Assembly (NCBI GenBank): GCA_050251555.1 | Contig: JBFWMN010000078.1 | Coordinates: 1 to 5,182 of the forward strand | Reading direction: 5' to 3' | DNA from: UBA2137 sp050251555 | GTDB taxonomy: Bacteria; Pseudomonadota; Alphaproteobacteria; Micavibrionales; Micavibrionaceae | DNA: 5,182 nucleotides | Shown: piece after piece, positions 1 to 5,098 of the stretch | Numbering within the stretch: the stretch's first letter is position 1 | Layout of the letters: every line of letters begins with the position of its first letter | Translations under genes and position numbers: made by a program | The notes under the pieces: generated by a model | What the model saw: only the letters and a program-made list of their open reading frames with translations | Database searches by the model: none | Told to the model about the DNA's origin: nothing

Positions 1-918
1 AAATCCGATGTGGTGATCCAGCTTTCCAATGGCGGCGCCGAGTTTTATGCGGGTAAGGGTTTTCCCGATTCTTTTGATGCCAAGGTTCTGGGGGCCGTAT
101 CGGCTGCCCGTCACGTGCACATGATGGCGGAACATTACGGTGTGTGCGTTATCTTGCATACCGACCACGCCAACAAAAAGCTCGTACCTTGGGTGGAATC
201 CCTTATTGATTACGGTGAGCGTCATTATGAAGAGCTGGGTTACCCTCTCTTCTCCTCACACATGATTGATTTGTCCGAAGAATCCATTGAAGAAAATCTG
301 GCGACATCCGCACGTATTCTGAAGCGCGCTGCCAAACTGGAAATGAGCATCGAGATTGAGCTTGGTGTGACAGGCGGCGAAGAAGACGGTGTCGGTTCTG
401 ACGAGATCGATAACGACAAACTCTACACGCAACCTGAAGACTGTTTGCAGGCTTATAATGCCCTGTCCGAAATCGGGCATTTCACGCTCGCAGCTTCGTT
501 TGGGAATGTTCACGGTGTGTATAAGCCCGGTAACGTGCAATTGCGCCCTGAGATCCTTAAAAACGCGCAGAAGCTGGTTCAGGAAGCCAAGGGCTTAGGT
601 CCTAATCCTCTTGACCTCGTTTTCCATGGCGGTTCGGGTTCGGAAAAGGACAAAATTGAAGAATCGCTCGGCTATGGCGTTTTCAAAATGAATATCGATA
701 CCGATACACAATTCGCCTTTGCCGAAGGCATCGGAAAATACGTGATGGCAAACCAGAAGGCCTTCCAGTACCAGATCGATCCGGATGACGGTACGCCCTA
801 CAAAAAGCAGTACGATCCGCGCAAATGGCTGCGTGAAGGCGAAGTTGCGATGGCTGCCCGCTTGGATGAAGCCTTCAAGGATTTGCGTTCGGCAGGGAAA
901 TCTATCGCCGAAGCTTGA
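1..918 (+). CDS. fbaA: Class II fructose-bisphosphate aldolase (class IIA, E. coli FbaA type), 5'-truncated by window edge
   Basis: This cytoplasmic zinc enzyme cleaves fructose 1,6-bisphosphate to dihydroxyacetone phosphate and glyceraldehyde 3-phosphate in glycolysis, and runs in reverse in gluconeogenesis. The frame is open from base 1 (K-S-D-V-V-I-Q...), so the GTG at position 10 is an internal codon, not the start. The 305 visible codons align by memory with E. coli FbaA from about residue 54, so roughly 53 N-terminal residues are missing from an expected length near 358. Catalytic landmarks are intact: HTDH, with the Asp and zinc-ligand His at 163-168; the acidic ELGVTGGEEDGV segment; a zinc-ligand His in NVHGVYKPGN at 511-513; a zinc-ligand His in VFHGGSGS at 625-627; and the phosphate-binding NIDTDTQ. 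No frameshift or lost residue is seen in this part. An intrinsic terminator follows 24 bases after the stop. The family call is very secure; the symbol is by homology to E. coli. Confidence 0.96.
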   Translation, partial: KSDVVIQLSNGGAEFYAGKGFPDSFDAKVLGAVSAARHVHMMAEHYGVCVILHTDHANKKLVPWVESLIDYGERHYEELGYPLFSSHMIDLSEESIEENLATSARILKRAAKLEMSIEIELGVTGGEEDGVGSDEIDNDKLYTQPEDCLQAYNALSEIGHFTLAASFGNVHGVYKPGNVQLRPEILKNAQKLVQEAKGLGPNPLDLVFHGGSGSEKDKIEESLGYGVFKMNIDTDTQFAFAEGIGKYVMANQKAFQYQIDPDDGTPYKKQYDPRKWLREGEVAMAARLDEAFKDLRSAGKSIAEA

Positions 919-942
919 AATTAGCGAAACCAAATATATGCG

Positions 943-977
943 AAAGCCGCATGACAGTTATGTCGCGCGGCTTTTTT
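943..977 (+). terminator. Intrinsic terminator of the aldolase gene
   Basis: AAAGCCGC (943-950) pairs with GCGGCTTT (967-974). Inside lies a second short stem, GACA (953-956) with TGTC (961-964), closed by a GTTA loop. The two stems are joined by an internal mismatch or wobble (AT opposite GC). Six T residues at 972-977 follow the GC core. This is a standard Rho-independent terminator 24 bases after the aldolase stop, so the next gene needs its own promoter. Confidence 0.85.
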
Positions 978-1013
978 GTTGCGCATGCGTAAGGCTTATG
1001 GTATCTGCTGTAT

Positions 1014-1022
1014 TGTAATAAT
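1014..1022 (+). promoter_or_regulatory. Possible extended -10 promoter element for the small unknown gene
   Basis: The sequence TGTAATAAT fits an extended -10 element: TG, one base, then AATAAT, which matches five of six positions of TATAAT. No good -35 box lies 16-18 bases upstream. A transcript starting about seven bases downstream would carry a very short leader with the ribosome binding site at 1033-1038. The strong terminator just upstream means some promoter must lie in this 68-base gap. Confidence 0.35.
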
Positions 1023-1045
1023 AATTCAATATAGAGGATGTATAT

Positions 1046-1333
1046 ATGCGTATCATTACCCGTGAAGAGCAAATGCCAATTGAAAATTTCTCACTGGTTG
1101 GTGCCTTTCAAGGCCCTTTGGCTGAAGCAGCTCTGGTCATGCATTTCAAAATTGAACCGACAGAAGATGGCGAAGGTGCCGAACAACGCTTTGCGTGCGA
1201 TGCAGGTCATCAGTATCTTGTCGTTCAAAAGGATGTCGGTCAGGACGCGTTTGAGGTGCTCTCCACGGCCCCTGCAGCTCAGGCGCAGGAATTTGCGGAC
1301 CGCATTCGCGGTTTTCAGCCTCACCTCATCTGA
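1046..1333 (+). CDS. Small protein of unknown function, 95 aa
   Basis: I do not recognise this protein. The ATG is preceded by AGAGGA (1033-1038) seven bases upstream, a good Shine-Dalgarno sequence, and this supports the frame over an overlapping 122-codon frame that starts at 1038 without one. The product looks soluble: no signal peptide or transmembrane segment, one cysteine, mildly acidic overall, with a central acidic stretch (EPTEDGEGAEQ, about residues 37-47) and an Ala/Gln-rich part near residues 79-86. Its alternating hydrophobic pattern (FSLVGAF, ALVMHFKI, HQYLVVQKDV) suggests a small mixed alpha/beta fold. It sits alone between the aldolase terminator and rpmE. No terminator is visible after it, so some transcripts could run into rpmE. 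The existence of a gene is likely; a function cannot be given. Confidence 0.7.
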   Translation: MRIITREEQMPIENFSLVGAFQGPLAEAALVMHFKIEPTEDGEGAEQRFACDAGHQYLVVQKDVGQDAFEVLSTAPAAQAQEFADRIRGFQPHLI

Positions 1334-1361
1334 TCATCCGCAATTTTTAGTGAAAGAAGGC

Positions 1362-1390
1362 TTGCGTTACGGGCATGAATTGTCTATATC
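1362..1390 (+). promoter_or_regulatory. Candidate sigma70-type promoter for rpmE
   Basis: TTGCGT (1362-1367) and TATATC (1385-1390) are separated by exactly 17 bases, a reasonable match to TTGACA/TATAAT. Transcription would begin near 1397, giving a leader of about 40 bases before the rpmE ATG. The call rests on motif and spacing only. Confidence 0.4.
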
Positions 1391-1438
1391 AACCCTTCGG
1401 AATTAGAATTTGCACGAAAAAATAAAGAGATTTTGAAG

Positions 1439-1675
1439 ATGAAAGCTGAAACACACCCAGATTACCACACAATTAAAGTTGTGATGACAGACGGCAGCTC
1501 GTTCGAGACCCGCTCCACATGGGGCAAAGAGGGTGATGAAATGCGCCTCGACGTTGACCCCAAAACCCATCCTGCATGGCAAGGCGGCTTGGGTGGTAAA
1601 GTTATCGAGAAAGCCCAGCTCTCCAAATTTGAAAAGCGTTACGGTTCGTTTTTGTCAAAGACAGAAGAGAAATAA
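1439..1675 (+). CDS. rpmE: 50S ribosomal protein L31, zinc-free (C-minus) type
   Basis: L31 binds the large ribosomal subunit and bridges it to the small subunit at the central protuberance. The 78-residue product opens MKAETHPDYH and contains the family signatures KVVMTDG, F-x-TRSTWGKEGD, L-D-V-D-P-K-T-HPAWQGG and a basic C-terminal helix ending LSKFEKRYGSFL. There is no cysteine at all: the positions of the CxC and CxxC zinc pairs in E. coli L31 are occupied by other residues, which places it in the zinc-independent class common in Alphaproteobacteria. The ATG at 1439 is chosen because AAGAGA (1425-1430) lies eight bases upstream; the in-frame TTG at 1433 is only two bases from that sequence. 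The usual family length is about 70-80 residues. A terminator follows the stop, and the gene converges on popZ. Confidence 0.95.
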   Translation: MKAETHPDYHTIKVVMTDGSSFETRSTWGKEGDEMRLDVDPKTHPAWQGGLGGKVIEKAQLSKFEKRYGSFLSKTEEK

Positions 1676-1680
1676 GCTTT

Positions 1681-1694
1681 TCTCTGTTAAGAGA
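1681..1694 (+). repeat. Small hairpin just after rpmE
   Basis: TCTCT (1681-1685) and AGAGA (1690-1694) form a five-pair stem with a GTTA loop, followed by TTTTCT. It sits five bases after the rpmE stop and seven before the stronger terminator hairpin. It may act as a 3'-end stabilising stem or a weak first terminator. The stem is AT-rich and weak. Confidence 0.4.
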
Positions 1695-1700
1695 TTTTCT

Positions 1701-1728
1701 AAAAAGCCCGCCTCACCGCGGGTTTTTT
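1701..1728. terminator. Intrinsic terminator between convergent rpmE and popZ, probably bidirectional
   Basis: CCCGC (1707-1711) pairs with GCGGG (1718-1722) around a six-base loop. The stem is flanked by A5 on the left (1701-1705) and T6 on the right (1723-1728), so each strand ends its hairpin with a T run. It can therefore stop rightward transcripts from rpmE and leftward ones from popZ. It is the only convincing terminator between the two genes, and it lies about 150 bases beyond the popZ stop. Confidence 0.85.
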
Positions 1729-1876
1729 GCTTTTTGAGTGAGATTGTTGGCGTATCGTCACGTATTATTATGGGTGTGACACACGCAAGAAATCGCTGCG
1801 CAGCGCCATCAAATGCTTATGCACAGGCTTACGCAACGCTTCGATTTTATGAAAATATTAGGGTGTGAGCGGACAA
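1729..1876. other. Intergenic region between the terminator and popZ, with two short palindromes
   Basis: No credible gene is seen here. Two perfect palindromic elements stand out: GTGTG-A-CACAC at 1774-1784 and CGCTGCGCAGCG at 1794-1805, ten bases apart. Neither is followed by a T run on either strand. If popZ transcripts end at the terminator near 1701, this stretch is the popZ 3' untranslated region and these elements would be hairpins in it. Confidence 0.4.
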
Positions 1877-2458
1877 TCAGTCACGCGAGACAGCGCGACG
1901 CAGAATCTTATCCAGTTCTTTTTCCACAAGGCTTTCCACAATGCCGGGCATATTGTCGTGGATCCACTGACGTAACATCGGGCGCATTAAATCGCGAACG
2001 ATATCTTCAAGAGTGGTGCCTGCGGCTGAGCGCGAAACGGCTACATTTTCTGCCAGTTTAGCAAAGGCGCCGGCGGTTGCTTCGGCAGCAATGTCTGTAA
2101 AAATATCTTTTTCGGGCTGAGGAGCTGGTTCAGAGGCAAAAACATGGTCGTCTTCATCCTCTTCCTCTGCGGGCGGAGAATCGACCATATCAATGTCAAA
2201 ACCGCTCTCATCCATCTCTTCGGTCAGATCAAGAATATCGTCGTCTTCATCCTCTTCCTCTTCCTCGAAGATATCTTCTTCGGGCTCGGCTTCAGCTTCG
2301 ACGGTTTCTTCTTCTACGATCTCGTCTTCGTCAATATCGTCCTCAGGCTCGGCTGTATCTTGGGGCGCAGAGGCGCCTTCATCGTCATCAGAGATGATTT
2401 GACGAATGGAAGCGAGAATTTCCTCAATGGATGGATCCTGATCCTTACCTGCGCTCAT
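1877..2458 (-). CDS. popZ: PopZ family cell-pole organising protein (DUF2497)
   Basis: PopZ forms a membraneless condensate at the cell pole. In Caulobacter it anchors the chromosome centromere through ParB and recruits cell-cycle signalling proteins. The 193-residue product (177 in Caulobacter) shows the family layout. The N-terminal client-binding helix SIEEILASIRQIISDD covers residues 10-25. A disordered acidic linker runs over about 24-118 and includes the conserved DILDLT patch. A helix rich in Ala follows at about 119-140. The C-terminal oligomerisation region (148-188) starts TLEDIVRDLMRPMLRQW and matches Caulobacter TLEDVVRELLRPLLKEW closely. The linker is unusually charged: 50 of 95 residues are Asp or Glu, with only 8 prolines. 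The ATG at 2456-2458 begins the conserved N-terminus; upstream on the minus strand, GAGGG lies about 12 bases away, a somewhat long spacing. It is the last gene of the leftward pcm-tolC-popZ block. The valS gene I would expect next in many relatives is absent; rpmE converges instead. Confidence 0.93.
   Translation of the reverse strand: MSAGKDQDPSIEEILASIRQIISDDDEGASAPQDTAEPEDDIDEDEIVEEETVEAEAEPEEDIFEEEEEDEDDDILDLTEEMDESGFDIDMVDSPPAEEEDEDDHVFASEPAPQPEKDIFTDIAAEATAGAFAKLAENVAVSRSAAGTTLEDIVRDLMRPMLRQWIHDNMPGIVESLVEKELDKILRRAVSRD
2147..2261. repeat. 22-bp exact in-frame direct repeat inside popZ
   Basis: The bases at 2147-2168 are repeated exactly at 2240-2261, 93 bases (31 codons) apart and in the same reading frame. 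Both copies encode acidic Glu/Asp runs (EEEDEDD). Flanking bases differ on both sides. The surrounding minus-strand sequence is purine-rich because of GAA, GAG, GAT and GAC codons, a composition prone to slippage or unequal recombination. Confidence 0.85.
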
Positions 2459-2554
2459 GTAACTAGATTACCCTCGAAAGTTGCCCCTTGAGACGTGCAT
2501 TTTTAACGCTTCAGTTTCACCTATTGATAAGCGTCTGTCAAAGCACGATTTATT
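2459..2554 (-). other. Spacer between tolC and popZ with a possible -35 box
   Basis: The 96 bases between the tolC stop and the popZ start hold no terminator with a T run, so read-through from tolC into popZ is possible. On the minus strand a perfect TTGACA occurs at 2541-2536, but no good -10 box lies 16-18 bases on. A six-base inverted repeat (ACGCTT 2506-2511, AAGCGT 2529-2534) spans the stretch just downstream of that box and could be an operator or simply chance. Confidence 0.3.
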
Positions 2555-4222
2555 CTATTTTTGGTAATCCACACCCAAACCGAACCAATTTCCGCCGATT
2601 TTATCCATAACCTCATCATTATTCGGCAATGTATCGGCAAGGTTCAGTGCGGCAGCGTCAAGCTCACCCACGGCATAGAGGGTCTGGAAAGCGGCGATCT
2701 CGGCATTGCTGCGGGCTTCCTGATAGGCTACGCGGGCGCTTAAGAGGTCTTGGTTGGCATCCAGCCTGTCATTGATCGTACGTAAGCCGAACTCTTCTTC
2801 ACGGGATACGCCTTCAAGCGCAACTTCGGCGGCTTCGACCTGTTGTTTACGGGCTTTGATCTCGCTTAATGCGGCTTGGTAGGTTTCCCATGCGGCAATC
2901 ACGTCGGCGCGAACCGCCTCTTCCGTCTCCACAATATTGGCGCGATTCTCGGCAACGCCGTATTTGGCTTGACGAAGACGCGAACGTGTCGCCCCCGAAC
3001 TGTAAAGCGGAATGGTGGCGCGCAATTGAATGGATTGGGTGTCTTGAGAATCCAAGAAGCCGGGTAGCGGGTCATAGGATTTTTCGGCCTGTGCCGCCAG
3101 ATCGATCTGCGGGAACAATTCTCCCGTCACATCCTTCACATTGTCGATAGAGGCATTGTGAATGAAGCGTGAGGCCACGGCGCGTGGATTTTGTTTGCCT
3201 GCAATATCAAGAGCTTCCTCGACTGTGGGCGGAGGTGTCATCGAAACTTCGGGGGTCGCCACGTGATCGGCGGGAACACGGATCAGCTTTTCCAGCGTGG
3301 CGCGTGCCTGTTTAAAGGCGGCTTCGGCTTGTGACAGCTCGGCTTCGGCCTGGGCAACACGGGCCGCAGATTGCGAAGTATCGGTCTTTGTCAGCTCACC
3401 TGCGTTAAAGCGTGCGGTGGTCTCTTCATTTTGTGACTGCAACAATTCAAGGTTGGAGCGACGCAGAGCGACAATATCTTGTGCTAGATACTGGTTCCAA
3501 AAAGCTGTGGCAACATCCAGAAAGACTCGCTGATACGTGCTTTTCAAAATCCAGTACTGCGCCGTCATTGTATTTTTGGCTTCACGTGTTTTTGCCAAAG
3601 TTGAACCACCGCGAAAAATCGGCTGGGCCAGATCAATGCTGCCTGTTTTTGTGACAGTATTCCCGTCTGATGTAATCAAGCTGTTGCCTTCAGACTCAAT
3701 ATCCGTGTTTGTCACAGAGCCATTTAGCGACAGATCGGGGCGATATCCGGATACGGCTAACGCGACATTCTCAGCAACCGCATAATAGGCCTGGCGTGCG
3801 GAATCGAGTGTCGGATTATTCGCGGCAGCCGCGGCAAAGGCCTGTTGCAGCGATAAACCGTCTTGTGTTTCGGTAACATCGGCTGGGACAAGGCGCTTTT
3901 CAGAAGGTTGCGCGTCTTGCATCGGGACAATTTGCACGACCTGTGCCGGAACTTGTTGCTGTTGCTGCACTTGTTGTTGGGGGGCAGCTTGTTCTTTAGC
4001 GGGCGCAGGCGGTGGCGGAGGCGTTATAGCATTTGCAGGTGCTGCGGGTGGGTTGGCTAAAGCCTCCTTCTCGCTTTGCTCCATCTTTTGTGCCTGCATG
4101 GCCTGTTCGCCATAGCTGGGATAAGATTGCGCCTGCGCTTCATTAAAAGGGCTGAGAGTTAAGGCAAGCAGGCCGACTGAGGCCAGCAGCAAGCCTTTCG
4201 ATTTTGTGTCGCGAATTTTCAA
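2555..4222 (-). CDS. tolC: TolC-family outer membrane efflux/type I secretion channel
   Basis: This is an outer-membrane channel protein that as a trimer spans the outer membrane and periplasm and works with inner-membrane pumps or type I secretion ABC exporters. The 555-residue product has a signal peptide (basic start, hydrophobic core at 10-23, probable cleavage after AQA at 29-31) and no lipobox cysteine. Residues 33-120 are a low-complexity extension rich in Pro and Gln (core 57-94). The TolC domain then starts at GLSLQQAFAAAAANNPTL (about 122) with its two OEP repeats, roughly 122-320 and 330-530. The second repeat carries TIPLYSSGATRSRLRQA and FGLRTINDRLDANQDLLSARVAYQEA, typical of the type I secretion TolC subfamily. 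Usual length is about 450-490, and the excess matches the extension. The start is TTG (4222-4220), supported by GGAG eight bases upstream; no later Met would keep the signal peptide. The start overlaps the stop of pcm as TTGA, suggesting translational coupling. Its transport partner is not in the window. Confidence 0.94.
   Translation of the reverse strand: MKIRDTKSKGLLLASVGLLALTLSPFNEAQAQSYPSYGEQAMQAQKMEQSEKEALANPPAAPANAITPPPPPAPAKEQAAPQQQVQQQQQVPAQVVQIVPMQDAQPSEKRLVPADVTETQDGLSLQQAFAAAAANNPTLDSARQAYYAVAENVALAVSGYRPDLSLNGSVTNTDIESEGNSLITSDGNTVTKTGSIDLAQPIFRGGSTLAKTREAKNTMTAQYWILKSTYQRVFLDVATAFWNQYLAQDIVALRRSNLELLQSQNEETTARFNAGELTKTDTSQSAARVAQAEAELSQAEAAFKQARATLEKLIRVPADHVATPEVSMTPPPTVEEALDIAGKQNPRAVASRFIHNASIDNVKDVTGELFPQIDLAAQAEKSYDPLPGFLDSQDTQSIQLRATIPLYSSGATRSRLRQAKYGVAENRANIVETEEAVRADVIAAWETYQAALSEIKARKQQVEAAEVALEGVSREEEFGLRTINDRLDANQDLLSARVAYQEARSNAEIAAFQTLYAVGELDAAALNLADTLPNNDEVMDKIGGNWFGLGVDYQK
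3941..4054 (-). repeat. Low-complexity Pro/Gln-coding tract in tolC
   Basis: This part encodes residues 57-94 of the TolC protein, including five consecutive prolines, then QQQVQQQQQ. It lies between the signal peptide and the folded channel domain and is compositionally unlike the rest of the gene. It is expected to be disordered in the periplasm. Confidence 0.75.
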
Positions 4223-4881
4223 AAAATAAACTCCGGCTGGGGTTCAAAACCCTTTACATAGGGGACTGAGGCGTCAAAAACAGGGGTCTTGGAAAAATTC
4301 TCAACCGATGTTTTTTCAATCAGGATGGCCTGACCTGCCACGCGAGGGTTCGGGCGGTGAATATAAATCAATCTGCCGCCGATCGAGAGCTGGTGCATCA
4401 GCTTGATTGGTTCCGCAGCACATGCACCATTGACAAAAATGACATCATACGGGGCATGTCCCGGGCAACCTTCAGTCAGTGCCCCTTTAAACGAAACGAT
4501 ATTTGTCAGGGATAGCGTATGCAGGGCTGCCTCTTCAGTGGCAATCATCTCGGGCGTTTCTTCAACCATCACAACGGTCGAGCAGAGCGGTGACAAAACC
4601 GCAGCGGCATATCCGCCCCCTGCCCCAATGCATAAGGCAATGTCGGCTGGCTTGATATTCAATTCCTGAACCATTCGGGCGTGAACAGCGGGTGCCAGTA
4701 GTGTTTGGCTTTGTCCGATTTCAATATCTTCGTCCATATAGGCCCGTGAAGCCAAAGCTTCAGGCAAGAAAGCCTCTCTGGGAATCAGGGAAAATGTGTC
4801 CAGAATATCGCGCACATTGACGCCGAATGTTTCGATCTGGCTGACAACCATGGTTTTTCTGGCTTTTTTGAAATCAATCAT
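4219..4881 (-). CDS. pcm: Protein-L-isoaspartate O-methyltransferase family protein (divergent, tolC-linked type)
   Basis: Classical Pcm uses S-adenosylmethionine to methylate isoaspartyl residues in damaged cytoplasmic proteins. The 220-residue product has the fold signatures. The N-terminal region FKKARKTMVVSQIETFGV (4-21) and IPREAFLPEAL (33-43) match the alphaproteobacterial tolC-linked relatives as I recall them. IGQSQTLLAP (55-64) corresponds to IGQGQTISQP of E. coli Pcm. SAM-binding motif I is IGAGGGYAAAVL (85-96), followed by VVMVEE with the ribose-contacting acid (107 or 108), and the YDVIFVNGA strand-turn comes later. Two motifs differ from true repair enzymes: the conserved Ser after QTI is Leu62, and the VTAAP-like segment is VNGACA. 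SAM binding is likely, but isoaspartyl repair is uncertain. The first ATG fits the family N-terminus, although no strong ribosome binding site precedes it. It is the first gene of the leftward block and overlaps tolC by four bases. Confidence 0.85.
   Translation of the reverse strand: MIDFKKARKTMVVSQIETFGVNVRDILDTFSLIPREAFLPEALASRAYMDEDIEIGQSQTLLAPAVHARMVQELNIKPADIALCIGAGGGYAAAVLSPLCSTVVMVEETPEMIATEEAALHTLSLTNIVSFKGALTEGCPGHAPYDVIFVNGACAAEPIKLMHQLSIGGRLIYIHRPNPRVAGQAILIEKTSVENFSKTPVFDASVPYVKGFEPQPEFIF
4231..4234 (-). promoter_or_regulatory. Shine-Dalgarno sequence supporting the TTG start of tolC
   Basis: On the minus strand GGAG (4234-4231) lies inside the final codons of pcm, eight bases before the TTG at 4222-4220. 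The spacing is ideal. Together with the TTGA stop/start overlap, it decides the start in the absence of any nearby ATG. Confidence 0.7.
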
Positions 4882-4914
4882 GTTGGGCTGCTTCTAGGGG
4901 CTATGTCTGAAAAG

Positions 4915-4920
4915 GTTATA
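4915..4920 (-). promoter_or_regulatory. Possible -10 box for the pcm-tolC operon
   Basis: The minus strand reads TATAAC at 4920-4915 within an AATATATAAC stretch, matching five of six -10 positions. It lies 33 bases before the pcm ATG. No convincing -35 box is found 16-18 bases upstream, so the assignment rests on one element. Confidence 0.3.
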
Positions 4921-4967
4921 TATTGCCCTTTTTTCTACGCCATTAGGACTTGCTTGAAAAGAGTCTA

Positions 4968-4996
4968 TTGAACATTTGTGGTCCATCTGTTATTCC
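4968..4996 (+). promoter_or_regulatory. Candidate promoter for tRNA-Cys
   Basis: TTGAAC (4968-4973) and TATTCC (4991-4996) are 17 bases apart. The -35 box is fair and the -10 box is weak. Transcription would start near 5003, about 22 bases before the tRNA, a plausible leader for RNase P processing. Confidence 0.35.
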
Positions 4997-5024
4997 CTTT
5001 TCCTCTATGACCTCACACAAATAA

Positions 5025-5098
5025 GGCGCGATGGCAGAGTGGTCATGCAGAGGACTGCAAATCCTTGTACGCCGGTTCGATTCCGGCTCGTGCCTCCA
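5025..5098 (+). tRNA. tRNA-Cys (anticodon GCA)
   Basis: The sequence folds into a full cloverleaf of 74 bases. The acceptor stem GGCGCGA pairs with TCGTGCC with one G-U wobble. The D stem is a three-pair GCA/TGC. The anticodon stem GAGGA/TCCTT closes the loop CTGCAAA, with GCA at 5057-5059. A short GTAC variable segment precedes the T stem GCCGG/CCGGC with loop TTCGATT. The discriminator base is T (5095), the known identity base for cysteinyl-tRNA synthetase, and CCA is encoded (5096-5098). It diverges from the pcm operon across a 143-base gap. No integrase or repeated 3' end is visible, so it does not look like an occupied integration site within this window. Confidence 0.97.

Noticed and set aside
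10..12. GTG as the start codon of the aldolase
   Set aside because: The frame stays open to base 1 and the upstream codons continue the aldolase alignment, so the gene begins outside the window.
595..933. Minus-strand 112-residue frame opposite the aldolase
   Set aside because: Shadow of a well-conserved gene, and it runs across the terminator hairpin region.
1038..1406. Plus-strand 122-residue frame overlapping the small unknown gene
   Set aside because: Its start overlaps the ribosome binding site region of the 1046 frame, it has no good Shine-Dalgarno sequence of its own, and the product is Lys/Arg/Ser-rich and unprotein-like.
1770..1868. Short plus-strand frame of 32 codons beginning MGVTHARN
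   Set aside because: No ribosome binding site, lies beyond a strong terminator, and contains both palindromes, which would be odd for coding sequence.
2193..2402. Plus-strand frame encoding a serine-rich 69-residue peptide
   Set aside because: It is antisense to the acidic linker of popZ: Glu/Asp codons on one strand read as Ser-type codons on the other. No ribosome binding site and no independent support.
2144..2491. Plus-strand 115-residue hydrophobic frame resembling a membrane protein
   Set aside because: Also antisense to popZ; the Phe/Leu/Ile richness comes from the reverse complement of GAA/GAT-type codons. The popZ homology is decisive.
2506..2534. Six-base inverted repeat between tolC and popZ as a terminator
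   Set aside because: The loop is 17 bases, the stem is short, and no T run follows on either strand.
3941..4054. CTG/TTG-rich plus-strand tract as a CRISPR or tandem-repeat array
   Set aside because: It is simply the reverse complement of Gln and Pro codons in tolC; there are no regular repeat-spacer units.
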